Shown here: positions 7,517 to 15,286 of the stretch, piece after piece | Layout of the letters: each line of letters starts with the position of its first letter | Numbering within the stretch: the first letter of the stretch is position 1 | NCBI GenBank assembly: GCA_023460395.1 | Contig: JAEWQB010000010.1 | Span: forward strand, 1-64,000 | Direction: 5' to 3' | Length of the DNA stretch: 64,000 bases | Source: Pseudomonadota bacterium | GTDB taxonomy: Bacteria; Desulfobacterota; Desulfovibrionia; Desulfovibrionales; Desulfovibrionaceae | Notes under the pieces: model-generated | Told to the model about the DNA's origin: nothing | Seen by the model: only the letters and a program-made list of their open reading frames with translations | Database searches by the model: none | Program-made: the position numbers and the translations under genes

Positions 7517-8473
7517 CTACATAGGTTCGTAGAAGGGCGACTGCCCATCCGGGAAGTCCGGCTCAACACAGCCGATGCATACTGCGTTCTGGATGCACCA
7601 GTTGACACCGTTGTTCCATTTCCGCTTGTAGCAGTCAGCCATGGCGTTGGGGCCTTTGCAGCCCACGCTCATGCGGCAGCCGTCCTTGTCGCTGAGCGAC
7701 GTGCACATCTTGTCTTCATCGAAGAAGGGCAGGTAGGGGCAGTTGTCGTGAATGTTTTCGCCGAAGAACGGCATGGGACGGCCTTCGTCGTCCAAAATTT
7801 TCACAACTTCCGCAAGGCCGGCTTCAAGGCCGTGAGTTTTGATGGCGTCCAGCGCCACAACCAGCGTACCGACAATCCAGTCGGGATGGGGCGGGCAGCC
7901 GGGAATGTTTACCACGGGAGTGGTAATGCCTTCCTGCTCAAAGAAATCGCGGACGGACATGGAACCGGTTTCGCTTCCTTCAGCGGCAGGAATGCCGCCA
8001 TAGGCTGCGCAGGTGCCCAGTGCCAGCACCGCTGCGGCCTTTGGAGCCAATTCCTTCATTGCTTCCATCATGGAGATTTCTTTGTGGTGCGCTTCGCCTA
8101 TGATACAGTATTTACCGTCTTCAGCTACGGGAATCGCACCTTCCACGGCGAGGAAAAATCCGCCGGTGAACTCTTCCGCGATATTATACATGTGCTCCAT
8201 GGCTGGTTCGCCTTCCCATGCCATGACTGTGGGGTGAAATTCCAGACTGATCATATCAAGCAACACTTGCTTGATATGCGGGTTGACGGCGTTCAGCAAC
8301 GACACCGAGCACCCTGTGCAACCGGCTCCCTGCACCCACAGAACCGGCGGGCGGCTCCCGTTCAGGGTGCCGGAAATGGCTTCGCACACTTTGGGGTGGA
8401 ACATCTGTGAGATGCCCAATCCCGCTACTGTGCCGGTGCACAATTTGACAAAGTCACGCCTATTAAGAGTCAT
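7517..8473 (-). CDS. hysB: [NiFeSe] hydrogenase small subunit
   Basis: A 318-residue Fe-S subunit with a Tat signal (NRRDFVKLC at residues 4-12). GAGCTGCSVS opens the proximal-cluster ligands. In the C-terminal third, NWCIQNAVCIGC has Cys where HynA has Pro, which predicts an all-[4Fe-4S] relay typical of NiFeSe enzymes. It ends PFYEPM, close to the end of HynA. The ATG at 8473 has AAGGAGG upstream. hysA starts 37 bp downstream, so the two are co-transcribed from the promoter at about 8550-8580. Confidence 0.97.
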   Translation of the reverse strand: MTLNRRDFVKLCTGTVAGLGISQMFHPKVCEAISGTLNGSRPPVLWVQGAGCTGCSVSLLNAVNPHIKQVLLDMISLEFHPTVMAWEGEPAMEHMYNIAEEFTGGFFLAVEGAIPVAEDGKYCIIGEAHHKEISMMEAMKELAPKAAAVLALGTCAAYGGIPAAEGSETGSMSVRDFFEQEGITTPVVNIPGCPPHPDWIVGTLVVALDAIKTHGLEAGLAEVVKILDDEGRPMPFFGENIHDNCPYLPFFDEDKMCTSLSDKDGCRMSVGCKGPNAMADCYKRKWNNGVNWCIQNAVCIGCVEPDFPDGQSPFYEPM

Positions 8474-8539
8474 CCCTGCCTCCTTGCCGTTTGGCGTTAC
8501 ACGAAAAAATAATTCGTATCCATCTATAGGACAGCACCA

Positions 8540-8614
8540 TATCGATCGATAGATACAATCGCCCACTGCTTTGTGTCAACATAAAGCAATCAATTTTGCG
8601 TTTATCTATAGATA
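8540..8614 (-). promoter_or_regulatory. hysBA promoter with two TATC-N4-GATA palindromes
   Basis: On the minus strand TTGACA (8579-8574) is followed after 18 bp by TATCTA (8555-8550), a good sigma-70-type promoter. The palindrome TATCGATCGATA (8540-8551) overlaps the -10 and start region. A second palindrome, TATCTATAGATA (8603-8614), lies upstream with its centre 63 bp away, about six helical turns. Both fit TATC-N4-GATA, suggesting operators for one dimeric regulator that could repress by looping or activate from the upstream site. The regulator is unknown. Confidence 0.5.
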
Positions 8615-8755
8615 GTAGCGATAGATTTTGGGCAAATCTCCATGGTTGTTTAACCACTCAATACACAGAGTGGCTCCGCTATAGACCGGCACAACAGTTC
8701 GCACAGAAAAATTGTATGGAAAGTACAGTGGAGATAGAGTGTTTGTGGCTGAAAC

Positions 8756-8791
8756 ACAAAAATGCCCCGCACGGAAACCGTGCGGGGCATT
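8756..8791 (-). terminator. Intrinsic terminator of rho
   Basis: A perfect 14-bp stem (AATGCCCCGCACGG and its complement) with an AAA loop is followed on the minus strand by a run of U. It lies 20 bp past the rho stop and is among the clearest terminators in the window. Confidence 0.9.
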
Positions 8792-8810
8792 GACTGGCTG
8801 AGGGGGAAGG

Positions 8811-10274
8811 CTACTTGGTCATGGAGACAAAGAAGTCGGCGTTGCCTTTGGTGCCACGCATTTTGCCCAGCAGGAATTCCATGCTGTCGAGAGAAGACAT
8901 GGGGGCAAGAATTTTGCGCAGAATCCATACGCGGTTGAGCACTTCTTCGCCGAGGAGCAGGTCTTCTTTGCGGGTGCCGGTCCGATTGATGTCGATGGCG
9001 GGGAAGACGCGTTTTTCGGCCAGATGGCGGTCCAGATAGATATCCAAGTTGCCGGTGCCCTTGAATTCTTCAAAGATCACTTCATCCATGCGCGAACCGG
9101 TGTCGATGAGGGCCGTGGCGATGATGGTAAGGCTTCCGCCTTCCTCAAGATTTCGCGCCGCGCCGAAAAAGCGTTTGGGGCGTTGCAGCGCATTGGCGTC
9201 CAGACCACCGGAAAGCACGCGACCGGATGACGGCGTGACTGCGTTATAGGCGCGTCCCAACCGGGTAATGGAGTCGAGCAGGATAACTACGTCGCGCCCG
9301 CGTTCCACAAGGCGCTTGGCTTTTTCCTGCACCATTTCGGCAACTTGCACGTGGCGCTGCGGCGGTTCGTCGAAGGTGGAGCTAACCACTTCCGCATTTT
9401 TCACCGTGCGTTCCATGTCTGTTACTTCTTCCGGTCGTTCATCAATAAGCAGGATGATAAGATATACATCGGGATTATTGGCGTTGATGGAGTTGGCAAG
9501 AGACTGGAGGAGCATGGTTTTCCCGGTGCGGGGGGGGGCCACGATAAGACCGCGCTGACCACAGCCGATGGGAGCCATAAGGTCGATAACCCGGCCGGAA
9601 TAATTTTCCTGACCATTTTCCATCTTCAACTGTCGTTGAGGGTAGATGGGAGTGAGGTTGTCGAACAGGACGAGGTTTTTGGAGCGTTCCGGTGGTTCAA
9701 AACCAATTTCCGTTACGCGAAGCAGGGCGAAGTATCGTTCGCCTTCTTTGGGGGGGCGAATCTGGCCCGAAACAACATCGCCTTTACGAAGACCGAAGCG
9801 GCGGATTTGCGATGGAGAAACGTAGATGTCGTCCGGGCCGGGCATGTAACTGTACATGGGGGAACGAAGAAAGCCGAACCCGTCGGGGAGGATCTCCAGC
9901 ACGCCATCGCCAAAGATGGCTCCGTTCTGAGCGGCACAGCGTTGCAGCAGGGCGAAGATAAGTTCTTGTTTGCGGAGGTTGTTGGGATTTTCAATCTGGA
10001 ACTGATCGGCCAGTTCCATGAGTTCCGCAGCGCTTTTGAGTTTCAGCTCCGAGAGATGCAGCCCGTTTTCTCCGTTGGCGTCGCAGGGAGCGGCATCCAA
10101 TTCGGAGTCATCGATGAAGTCTTGCTGCTGTTTGTGGCGGTATTGCTGCGGTTTGGATTTGGAATCACCACGAGGAGAGGATTGCTTGCGTTTTTTCTGA
10201 GGAGACTTGGACTGGCCGCGTCCGCGCGGCGCATTGTCCTGCTTGGTCTCGTCAACGTCTTTCTTTGTAGCCAT
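8811..10274 (-). CDS. rho: Transcription termination factor Rho
   Basis: A 487-residue hexameric RNA helicase that ends untranslated transcripts. The N-terminal 60 residues are a basic, Gln/Lys-rich extension not found in the 419-residue E. coli protein. Then come the Rho N-domain (LHLSELKLKSAAELMELA), the primary RNA-binding OB fold with GFGFLRSP, and the ATPase domain with Walker A APPRTGKT, where Arg-Thr replace the usual Lys-Ala. Walker B is VVILLDSITRLGRAYN and the Q-loop/R-loop region is present. No strong Shine-Dalgarno is visible at the start. It ends a long collinear run of housekeeping genes and has its own terminator. Confidence 0.97.
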   Translation of the reverse strand: MATKKDVDETKQDNAPRGRGQSKSPQKKRKQSSPRGDSKSKPQQYRHKQQQDFIDDSELDAAPCDANGENGLHLSELKLKSAAELMELADQFQIENPNNLRKQELIFALLQRCAAQNGAIFGDGVLEILPDGFGFLRSPMYSYMPGPDDIYVSPSQIRRFGLRKGDVVSGQIRPPKEGERYFALLRVTEIGFEPPERSKNLVLFDNLTPIYPQRQLKMENGQENYSGRVIDLMAPIGCGQRGLIVAPPRTGKTMLLQSLANSINANNPDVYLIILLIDERPEEVTDMERTVKNAEVVSSTFDEPPQRHVQVAEMVQEKAKRLVERGRDVVILLDSITRLGRAYNAVTPSSGRVLSGGLDANALQRPKRFFGAARNLEEGGSLTIIATALIDTGSRMDEVIFEEFKGTGNLDIYLDRHLAEKRVFPAIDINRTGTRKEDLLLGEEVLNRVWILRKILAPMSSLDSMEFLLGKMRGTKGNADFFVSMTK

Positions 10275-10510
10275 AAGGACTCAGATGCGTTGAGGGTGAT
10301 GAACAGGTGTATAGCGTAGTTATGCGGAATCCCGCGGATTACGCACACAAATTAGTGATAAGGAAGTGTGGAAGTACAGTCCTGTCCGTTAAGGACAGAC
10401 CGCAAGGAAGACTTCATGGGACGGTGCTCACAGAGAAAGGCGAAGCCGAACACCAGAAGCGCGTCCCGCAGAAACTAGCGCATGTTATGCAGGAAAGCAA
10501 CAGGAGGGGG
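10275..10510 (-). other. rho leader region with small hairpin
   Basis: 236 bp between carD and rho. A stem CTGTCC/GGACAG (10382-10398) is the only clear structure. E. coli rho is autoregulated by Rho-dependent attenuation in its leader, so a similar role is possible here, but I see no direct evidence for it. Confidence 0.35.
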
Positions 10511-11023
10511 TTATTTTTTTTCCTGCGCGGCAAGGGCGTCCGGGAACATGGCCTCTATCTCCGTCTGGATGTCGGGCTGTGGCCGGTCCAGCGCGTGGGC
10601 CAGTTCCAGAGTAATAAGCCCCATAGCTTGTTCCAACAGTCTGCGTTCACCGAAAGACAGTTCTTTATCTTTGCCAATGAGCAGCAGTTCTTTAAGAACA
10701 TAGGCCACATCAGCTAATTCGCCACTTTTGAGTTTTTCGGAGTATTCACGATAGCGCCGGTTCCAGTTTTGTCCCGTGTAACCGGTAAAATCGGAACGGT
10801 CATTGAGGCTGGTGAGAATTTCTGTTCCTTTTTCAGGGGAGCAGACGGCACGCAGACCCACATTGGCAGCGTTTTTTACAGGGACCATGAGTGTGACGTT
10901 GTTGCTCAGAATACGGACAATGTAGAACTCCGTTTCCGCCCCTCCTATGGTTTGGCGTTCGATACGTTCTACTCTGCCCACTCCTTGAGCGGGATACACC
11001 ACCAACTGGTCCAAATTAAACAA
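10511..11023 (-). CDS. carD: CarD/CdnL-family transcription regulator
   Basis: 170 residues. The N-terminal CarD/TRCF RNA polymerase-interacting domain is recognised by LVVYPAQGVGRVERIE and the following beta strands. The C-terminal half is helical and DNA binding (NRRYREYSEKLKSGELADVAYVLKEL is typical; only part is quoted here as a guide). The family binds the RNAP beta subunit and stabilises open complexes, often at rRNA promoters. The start codon is TTG, supported by AAGGAG eight bases upstream and by the family N-terminus MFxxDQLVVYP. It ends in a run of Lys codons. It lies between pth and rho in the same direction. Confidence 0.9.
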   Translation of the reverse strand: MFNLDQLVVYPAQGVGRVERIERQTIGGAETEFYIVRILSNNVTLMVPVKNAANVGLRAVCSPEKGTEILTSLNDRSDFTGYTGQNWNRRYREYSEKLKSGELADVAYVLKELLLIGKDKELSFGERRLLEQAMGLITLELAHALDRPQPDIQTEIEAMFPDALAAQEKK

Positions 11024-11315
11024 CGTGCTTCTCCTTCATTCGGGCATTGGCACGACACTATTGGCGCCACCACCATACCCGGCGCGAACAGTATATGTAC
11101 CGCAGAACGGCCTGAGAGTCCATGGCTAACTGAAATAGCTTGCGAGACAAGGGGTAAGGCGCGCCGCAGCTTGCTTCCGGGGGAAATTTTCTCTACCGAC
11201 CGGGGCATCCGTAACAAAGATTGTTCGGCGGAAGCGTGGTGGCGGGGGGTGCCTTGTCTGCGGGAAATGCGTATTTGCGACTTCGGCTATGCGCCGGAGC
11301 CGGGGAGCGGGAGCG

Positions 11316-11933
11316 TCAGCGGGCGATCGAGGAAAGCGCGTTGATAACACGCATAGCCTCTTCCGCGCCTTGTTCCGTAAAGGCGACCATGCCCTGTACC
11401 GATTCATCCAGAACGGTTTTCAAGACGGGCTGTTCAGCAGTGGAGAACCGGCCCAGCACGTAGTTTACGGTGTCACCATGTTCCGGTTTTCCGATGCCGA
11501 TGCGCAGACGGTGGAAATCTCGTGTGCCCAGATGCTGCGCGATGGATTTAAGGCCATTGTGCCCGGCGAGGCCCCCCCCGCTTTTGAATTTTATACGTCC
11601 GAGGGGAAGGTCCAGTTCGTCATGGACTACCAGAATTTGATCGGGGGCAATGGAGTGGAAATCACAGATGTGGCGCACCGCTTCACCGGAAAGATTCATA
11701 TATGTCTGTGGCTTGGCTACGAGCCAAGACGTGCGGGCATTGGCGAGAAAGCATTTCCAGAGGAGAAACTTTCCTTTTACGCCGTTTTTTCCCCCGGACA
11801 CGCTCGCGCAGGCATCGGAAGAGAAGCGCCGGGCATCATCCATAAACCTGTCCACGGCCATAAAGCCCATATTGTGTCGGGTTTGGTCGTATTCTTTTCC
11901 GGGATTGCCCAGTCCTACAATAAGCCCTGCCAT
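11316..11933 (-). CDS. pth: Peptidyl-tRNA hydrolase
   Basis: A 205-residue enzyme that frees tRNA from drop-off peptidyl-tRNA. Family features are GLGNPGKEYDQTRHNMGF at the N-terminus with the catalytic His in TRHN, TYMNLSGEAV in the middle, and the DELDLPLG and GGGLAGHNGLKS segments. An in-frame GTG two codons upstream (11937-11939) has AAGGAG at better spacing than the ATG, so the true start may add Met-Arg. It follows rplY, but a strong terminator lies between, so it depends on readthrough or a local promoter. The C-terminal end is usual for the family. Confidence 0.95.
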   Translation of the reverse strand: MAGLIVGLGNPGKEYDQTRHNMGFMAVDRFMDDARRFSSDACASVSGGKNGVKGKFLLWKCFLANARTSWLVAKPQTYMNLSGEAVRHICDFHSIAPDQILVVHDELDLPLGRIKFKSGGGLAGHNGLKSIAQHLGTRDFHRLRIGIGKPEHGDTVNYVLGRFSTAEQPVLKTVLDESVQGMVAFTEQGAEEAMRVINALSSIAR

Positions 11934-12017
11934 GCGCACGGTGCCCACTCCTTCTGCGTTGCCCGTAATCCCGCAACCGCGTCGGTGACGGAATGTCGTA
12001 GATCCTACGCGGTTTTT

Positions 12018-12058
12018 GAAAAAAGAAAACGGCCCCATGCCATAGCAGCATGGGGCCG
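12018..12058 (-). terminator. Intrinsic terminator after rplY
   Basis: An 11-bp stem (CGGCCCCATGC and complement, 12030-12058) with a 7-nt loop is followed on the minus strand by GTTTTCTTTTTT. It is a strong terminator between rplY and pth, probably setting high ribosomal-protein and lower pth expression. Confidence 0.85.
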
Positions 12059-12073
12059 GGGAATACGGCGAAA

Positions 12074-12679
12074 CTATTTCTTCTTTTTCTTATCGTCAGC
12101 TTCGGCGGCTTCGTCACCGGTGCTGGCACGACCGGGAACAATACGCAGCAAAACGAAGTCGTTGTCATACACAACGTGAACGCCTTCGGGCAACTGAAGG
12201 TCAGATGCGTATACGGCGTCATCGATCTGCATTTCGGTAATGTCCACGGTGATGAAGGGGGGCAGCAGTTCGGGCTTGCCGGACACCATGACAGTGTCAC
12301 GGTATTCTTCAAGACGACCGCCGGCCTTCACGCCCTTGGAAGCACCAGTGCGCTTCACTTCCACCTTGATGGAAATTTCTTTGTCCAGATCCACGCCGTA
12401 AAAATCGACGTGCTGCACGCGGCTTTTGAAGGGGTGCATTTCCACCTTCCAGAGCAGGCAGGGGCGTTGTTCGCCTTCAATATCAAGGGTGAACACGGTG
12501 GTCTTGCCAACGCGCTGCATCAACTTGTCGAAAGGCAGCGTTTCGGTTTCCACGGCAACGTTTTCGCCGGAGGGGCTGTAGAAGATGCCGGGAATGGCTC
12601 CCTTTTCACGCAGACGGCGGTTGGCGCCTTTGCCAAAGCCTTCGCGCTTTTTAACGGGGTAGATGATTCTTTCGGACAT
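12074..12679 (-). CDS. rplY: 50S ribosomal protein L25 (CTC form)
   Basis: 201 residues: an N-terminal L25 5S-rRNA-binding domain (KREGFGKGANRRLREKGAIPGI) and a C-terminal TL5/CTC beta domain containing VDFYGVDLDKEI. It ends in an acidic then poly-Lys tail. The start at 12679 has AAGGAG upstream. It is directly downstream of prs, the common partner of rplY in many bacteria, and is followed by a strong terminator. Confidence 0.95.
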   Translation of the reverse strand: MSERIIYPVKKREGFGKGANRRLREKGAIPGIFYSPSGENVAVETETLPFDKLMQRVGKTTVFTLDIEGEQRPCLLWKVEMHPFKSRVQHVDFYGVDLDKEISIKVEVKRTGASKGVKAGGRLEEYRDTVMVSGKPELLPPFITVDITEMQIDDAVYASDLQLPEGVHVVYDNDFVLLRIVPGRASTGDEAAEADDKKKKK

Positions 12680-12751
12680 AGGGTACTCCTTATTGGGTTC
12701 CACCGCGAGGTGTTGCACTCGCTACGGATGAACAAACAAAAAACAGGTGCG

Positions 12752-13690
12752 CTATACGAACAACACGCTCACGGAAGATTCCGTGTGGATGTTGTGGATG
12801 GCGCGTGCCAGCAAGCTGGCGATGGAGAGCACTTGAAGCTTTTCGCAACGGACCAGCTTATCTTCAAGGGGCACGGTGTCTGTGACCAGCACTTTGGAGA
12901 AGGCGGAGTTGTTCAAGCGGTCTATGGCAGGGCCGGAAAGCACAGGGTGCGTGGCACAGGCCATAACTTCCTTGGCGCCTTTTTCCATAAGTACGTTGGC
13001 GGCGGCTACCATGGTGCCCGCGGTGTCGATCATGTCGTCCACCACAACGGCTACCTTGTCTTTTACGTCGCCGATAACGTGCATGGCTTGCGCCTGATTG
13101 GGCTTATCGCGGCGTTTGTCGATAATGGCAAGGCCCGCGTTGAGGCGTTTGGCGAACGCGCGAGCGCGTTCCACACCTCCCGCGTCAGGGGAAACCATCA
13201 CTATGTCGCCTTGTACGTCCCGCAGATATTCCAGAATGACCGGAGCGGCATAGAGGTTGTCTACGGGCGTGTTGAAGAACCCTTGAATTTGGCCTGCGTG
13301 CAGGTCCACCGTCACCAGACGGTCCATGCCTGCCGTGGTCAGAAAATCGGCCACCAGCTTGGCGCTGATGGGCGCTCTGGGCACGACCTTGCGGTCTTGT
13401 CTGGCGTATCCGTAGTAAGGAACCACGGCGGTAACCCGGCCCACACTGGCGCGCCTAAGAGCGTCCAGCATGAGGCAGAGCTGCATCAGATTATAGTTAA
13501 CGGGGGTGCAGGTGGGTTGCACGACGAATACGTCGTCACCACGGACATTCGCGCCGATTTCAATGCGAATTTCGCCGTCGCTGAATGTCTCGCAAACTGC
13601 GGGGGTGAGCTGGCAGCCAAGGTGGTTACAAATAGCTTTAGCCAGTTCAGGATTGGAAGAACCAGTGAGTATCTTCAAGTCGCCGTGCAT
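12752..13690 (-). CDS. prs: Ribose-phosphate pyrophosphokinase
   Basis: A 312-residue PRPP synthetase that transfers pyrophosphate from ATP to ribose 5-phosphate. Recognisable parts are the N-terminal LKILTGSSNPELA, the flexible-loop region YYGYARQDRK, the HAGQIQGFF segment and the PRPP-binding VVVDDMIDTAGT. The ATG chosen matches the family N-terminus but lacks a clear Shine-Dalgarno. An in-frame TTG 10 codons upstream has AGGTGAG beside it and could be the real start. The gene lies between tRNA-Gln and rplY; rpiB in the same run makes related pentose phosphates. Confidence 0.95.
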   Translation of the reverse strand: MHGDLKILTGSSNPELAKAICNHLGCQLTPAVCETFSDGEIRIEIGANVRGDDVFVVQPTCTPVNYNLMQLCLMLDALRRASVGRVTAVVPYYGYARQDRKVVPRAPISAKLVADFLTTAGMDRLVTVDLHAGQIQGFFNTPVDNLYAAPVILEYLRDVQGDIVMVSPDAGGVERARAFAKRLNAGLAIIDKRRDKPNQAQAMHVIGDVKDKVAVVVDDMIDTAGTMVAAANVLMEKGAKEVMACATHPVLSGPAIDRLNNSAFSKVLVTDTVPLEDKLVRCEKLQVLSIASLLARAIHNIHTESSVSVLFV

Positions 13691-13741
13691 GATGGTCAAG
13701 TCCGGGCTTGCGGTCAACAACTCACCTGTAAATGAAGTAAA

Positions 13742-13817
13742 TGGCTGGGGCGGAAGGACTTGAACCCTCGAATGACGGGACCAAAACCCGTTGCCTTACC
13801 TACTTGGCGACGCCCCA
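13742..13817 (-). tRNA. tRNA-Gln (anticodon UUG)
   Basis: A 76-nt cloverleaf read on the minus strand. The acceptor TGGGGCG pairs with CGCCCCA, followed by discriminator G and an encoded CCA. The anticodon arm is ACGGG-TTTTGGT-CCCGT, giving UUG. The T-arm contains GGTTCAAGTCC. It is embedded between ispE (ends 5 bp away) and prs in the same direction, so it is probably processed from a longer mRNA. Confidence 0.95.
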
Positions 13818-13821
13818 ACAT

Positions 13822-14721
13822 CTACAGGTGGTGGATGAACGCGGGAACTCCCTGCTGTTGCAGGCAGACTTGCGCGCTCATTGCCTTTTCCGTCTCTCTG
13901 TACAGGGCGAAGAGGCTTGCGCCGCTTCCACTCATCATAGCTGTGGCTGCGCCATGCCTGATGAGTGATTCCTTGTACGCCCGCAGCTTCGGAAAGGCCG
14001 CATATACCACCGATTCAAAGCTGTTAAAAAGCCACAAGGCACGAGAGAAGGGCCTTGTATCTGGCTGCGAGAAACTTGTCAACTGACAAAGAAGATTCTC
14101 TGTCGATTTTCTTTTCAGACCATGCGTGGTTGCGTGGCTTTTGTCCCACGCGGAAAAGGCCCACGCGGTGGAAATATGTATGGGAGGACAGGCCAATAAA
14201 AGAGTGAAACCGCGTAGATCGACGGAGCACGGGATGAGCTGCTCGCCTACTCCGGTGGCGAAGGCGGGTTCCGCGTTCAGGAAAAAAGGCACATCCGCTC
14301 CTATGCGCACCGCCACCGCGTTCAAGCTGGCGGCGTCCAGCGCGGCGCGTCCCGCGTGGCGGTTGAGAAAGCGCAGCAACAGGGCGGCATCGGCACTACC
14401 GCCGCCTAATCCCGCGCCGTGTGGAATACCTTTACGCAATTCCACCTGCATATCCGGGGCAAATCCCGTGGCCTTGGCAAACAGCCGCCACGCCGTCTGC
14501 ACGGTGTTTTCCTGCCCAGCCAGTTCCTTGTTGTCGCAGATAAGCGTTATGCCCGTTCCGGGGGGAGCGGGACTGATAACAAGCTCGTCGTGCGGCTCAG
14601 GAAGCGGGTAAAATACGGTTTCCAGCTCATGGTAGCCATCCGGGCGGCGACCAGCGATGCGCAGGAATATATTTATTTTGCAGCCCGTGCGAAGTGTTTC
14701 AAAGGGGAGGGGGGTGCCCAT
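13822..14721 (-). CDS. ispE: 4-diphosphocytidyl-2-C-methyl-D-erythritol kinase
   Basis: A 299-residue GHMP-family kinase of the MEP isoprenoid pathway that phosphorylates the 2-hydroxyl of CDP-ME. The N-terminal KINIFLRIAGRRPDGYHEL is the substrate-binding signature. GIPHGAGLGGGSADAA is the ATP-binding glycine-rich loop, and MMSGSGASLFAL is the C-terminal GHMP motif. The start ATG lies 3 bp after the hslV stop, implying translational coupling; longer frames would overlap hslV. Other MEP genes are not in the window. Confidence 0.96.
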   Translation of the reverse strand: MGTPLPFETLRTGCKINIFLRIAGRRPDGYHELETVFYPLPEPHDELVISPAPPGTGITLICDNKELAGQENTVQTAWRLFAKATGFAPDMQVELRKGIPHGAGLGGGSADAALLLRFLNRHAGRAALDAASLNAVAVRIGADVPFFLNAEPAFATGVGEQLIPCSVDLRGFTLLLACPPIHISTAWAFSAWDKSHATTHGLKRKSTENLLCQLTSFSQPDTRPFSRALWLFNSFESVVYAAFPKLRAYKESLIRHGAATAMMSGSGASLFALYRETEKAMSAQVCLQQQGVPAFIHHL

Positions 14722-14723
14722 TG

Positions 14724-15263
14724 TCAGCGCGTAATGGTTTCCACGGTTATATTGCTGTTGGTGAACACGCAGATTTCGCCAGCTATAGCCATGGCATCGC
14801 GGCAAATTTCTTCGGCGCTGAGTTCCGCGTGGCGTAGTAGGGCGCGTGCCGCAGCAAGCGCATACGCTCCACCACTGCCAATGGCGGCAACGCCATCGTC
14901 CGGTTCAATAACATCGCCCGTGCCGCTGATGATGAGAATATGCTCCGCGTCCGCCACGAGCAGCATGGCTTCCAACCTGCGCAAATATTTGTCCTTACGC
15001 CAGTCTTTAGCCATCTCCACGCTGGCGCGCAGGAGGTTGCCGCGAAATTCTTCCAGTTTGGCTTCAAAGCGTTCAAACAGCGTGAAGGCGTCTGCCGTGG
15101 CACCGGCGAACCCGGCAATAATGCGGTCTTGGTAGATGCGTCGCACCTTCCGTGCGGTGTGCTTCATAATAATGCTTTGTCCTAGAGTGACCTGCCCGTC
15201 TCCGGCTATGGCTACGCCGTGAGCGTCCTTGACGGCGAGAATGGTGGTGCCTCGTAGATTCAT
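14724..15263 (-). CDS. hslV: ATP-dependent protease subunit HslV (ClpQ)
   Basis: A 179-residue proteasome-like peptidase. The propeptide MNLRG precedes TTILAVK, so Thr6 becomes the N-terminal nucleophile. GDGQVTLG and GSGGAYALAAARAL are family signatures. It needs the ATPase HslU, which is not adjacent here; the only Clp-type ATPase in the window is ClpA, whose partner is ClpP. GGAGAC lies 8 bp before the ATG. The gene is between an M48 protease and ispE. HslV belongs to the heat-shock regulon in many bacteria, and an rpoH gene lies at the head of this run. Confidence 0.95.
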   Translation of the reverse strand: MNLRGTTILAVKDAHGVAIAGDGQVTLGQSIIMKHTARKVRRIYQDRIIAGFAGATADAFTLFERFEAKLEEFRGNLLRASVEMAKDWRKDKYLRRLEAMLLVADAEHILIISGTGDVIEPDDGVAAIGSGGAYALAAARALLRHAELSAEEICRDAMAIAGEICVFTNSNITVETITR

Positions 15264-15286
15264 ATGCGGTGTCTCCGTGTGCACGG

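Noticed and set aside
6343..7524. A 393-residue plus-strand frame opposite hysA
   Set aside because: Shadow of hysA, with no ribosome site or recognisable family.
8689..8703. Sigma-54-like GGCAC-N5-TTCGC upstream of hys
   Set aside because: The GG and GC elements are not 10 bp apart and it points away from hysB.
12050..13735. A 561-residue plus-strand frame opposite rplY and prs
   Set aside because: It is a GC-driven antisense shadow of two well-supported genes and has a His/Val-rich composition unlike real protein.
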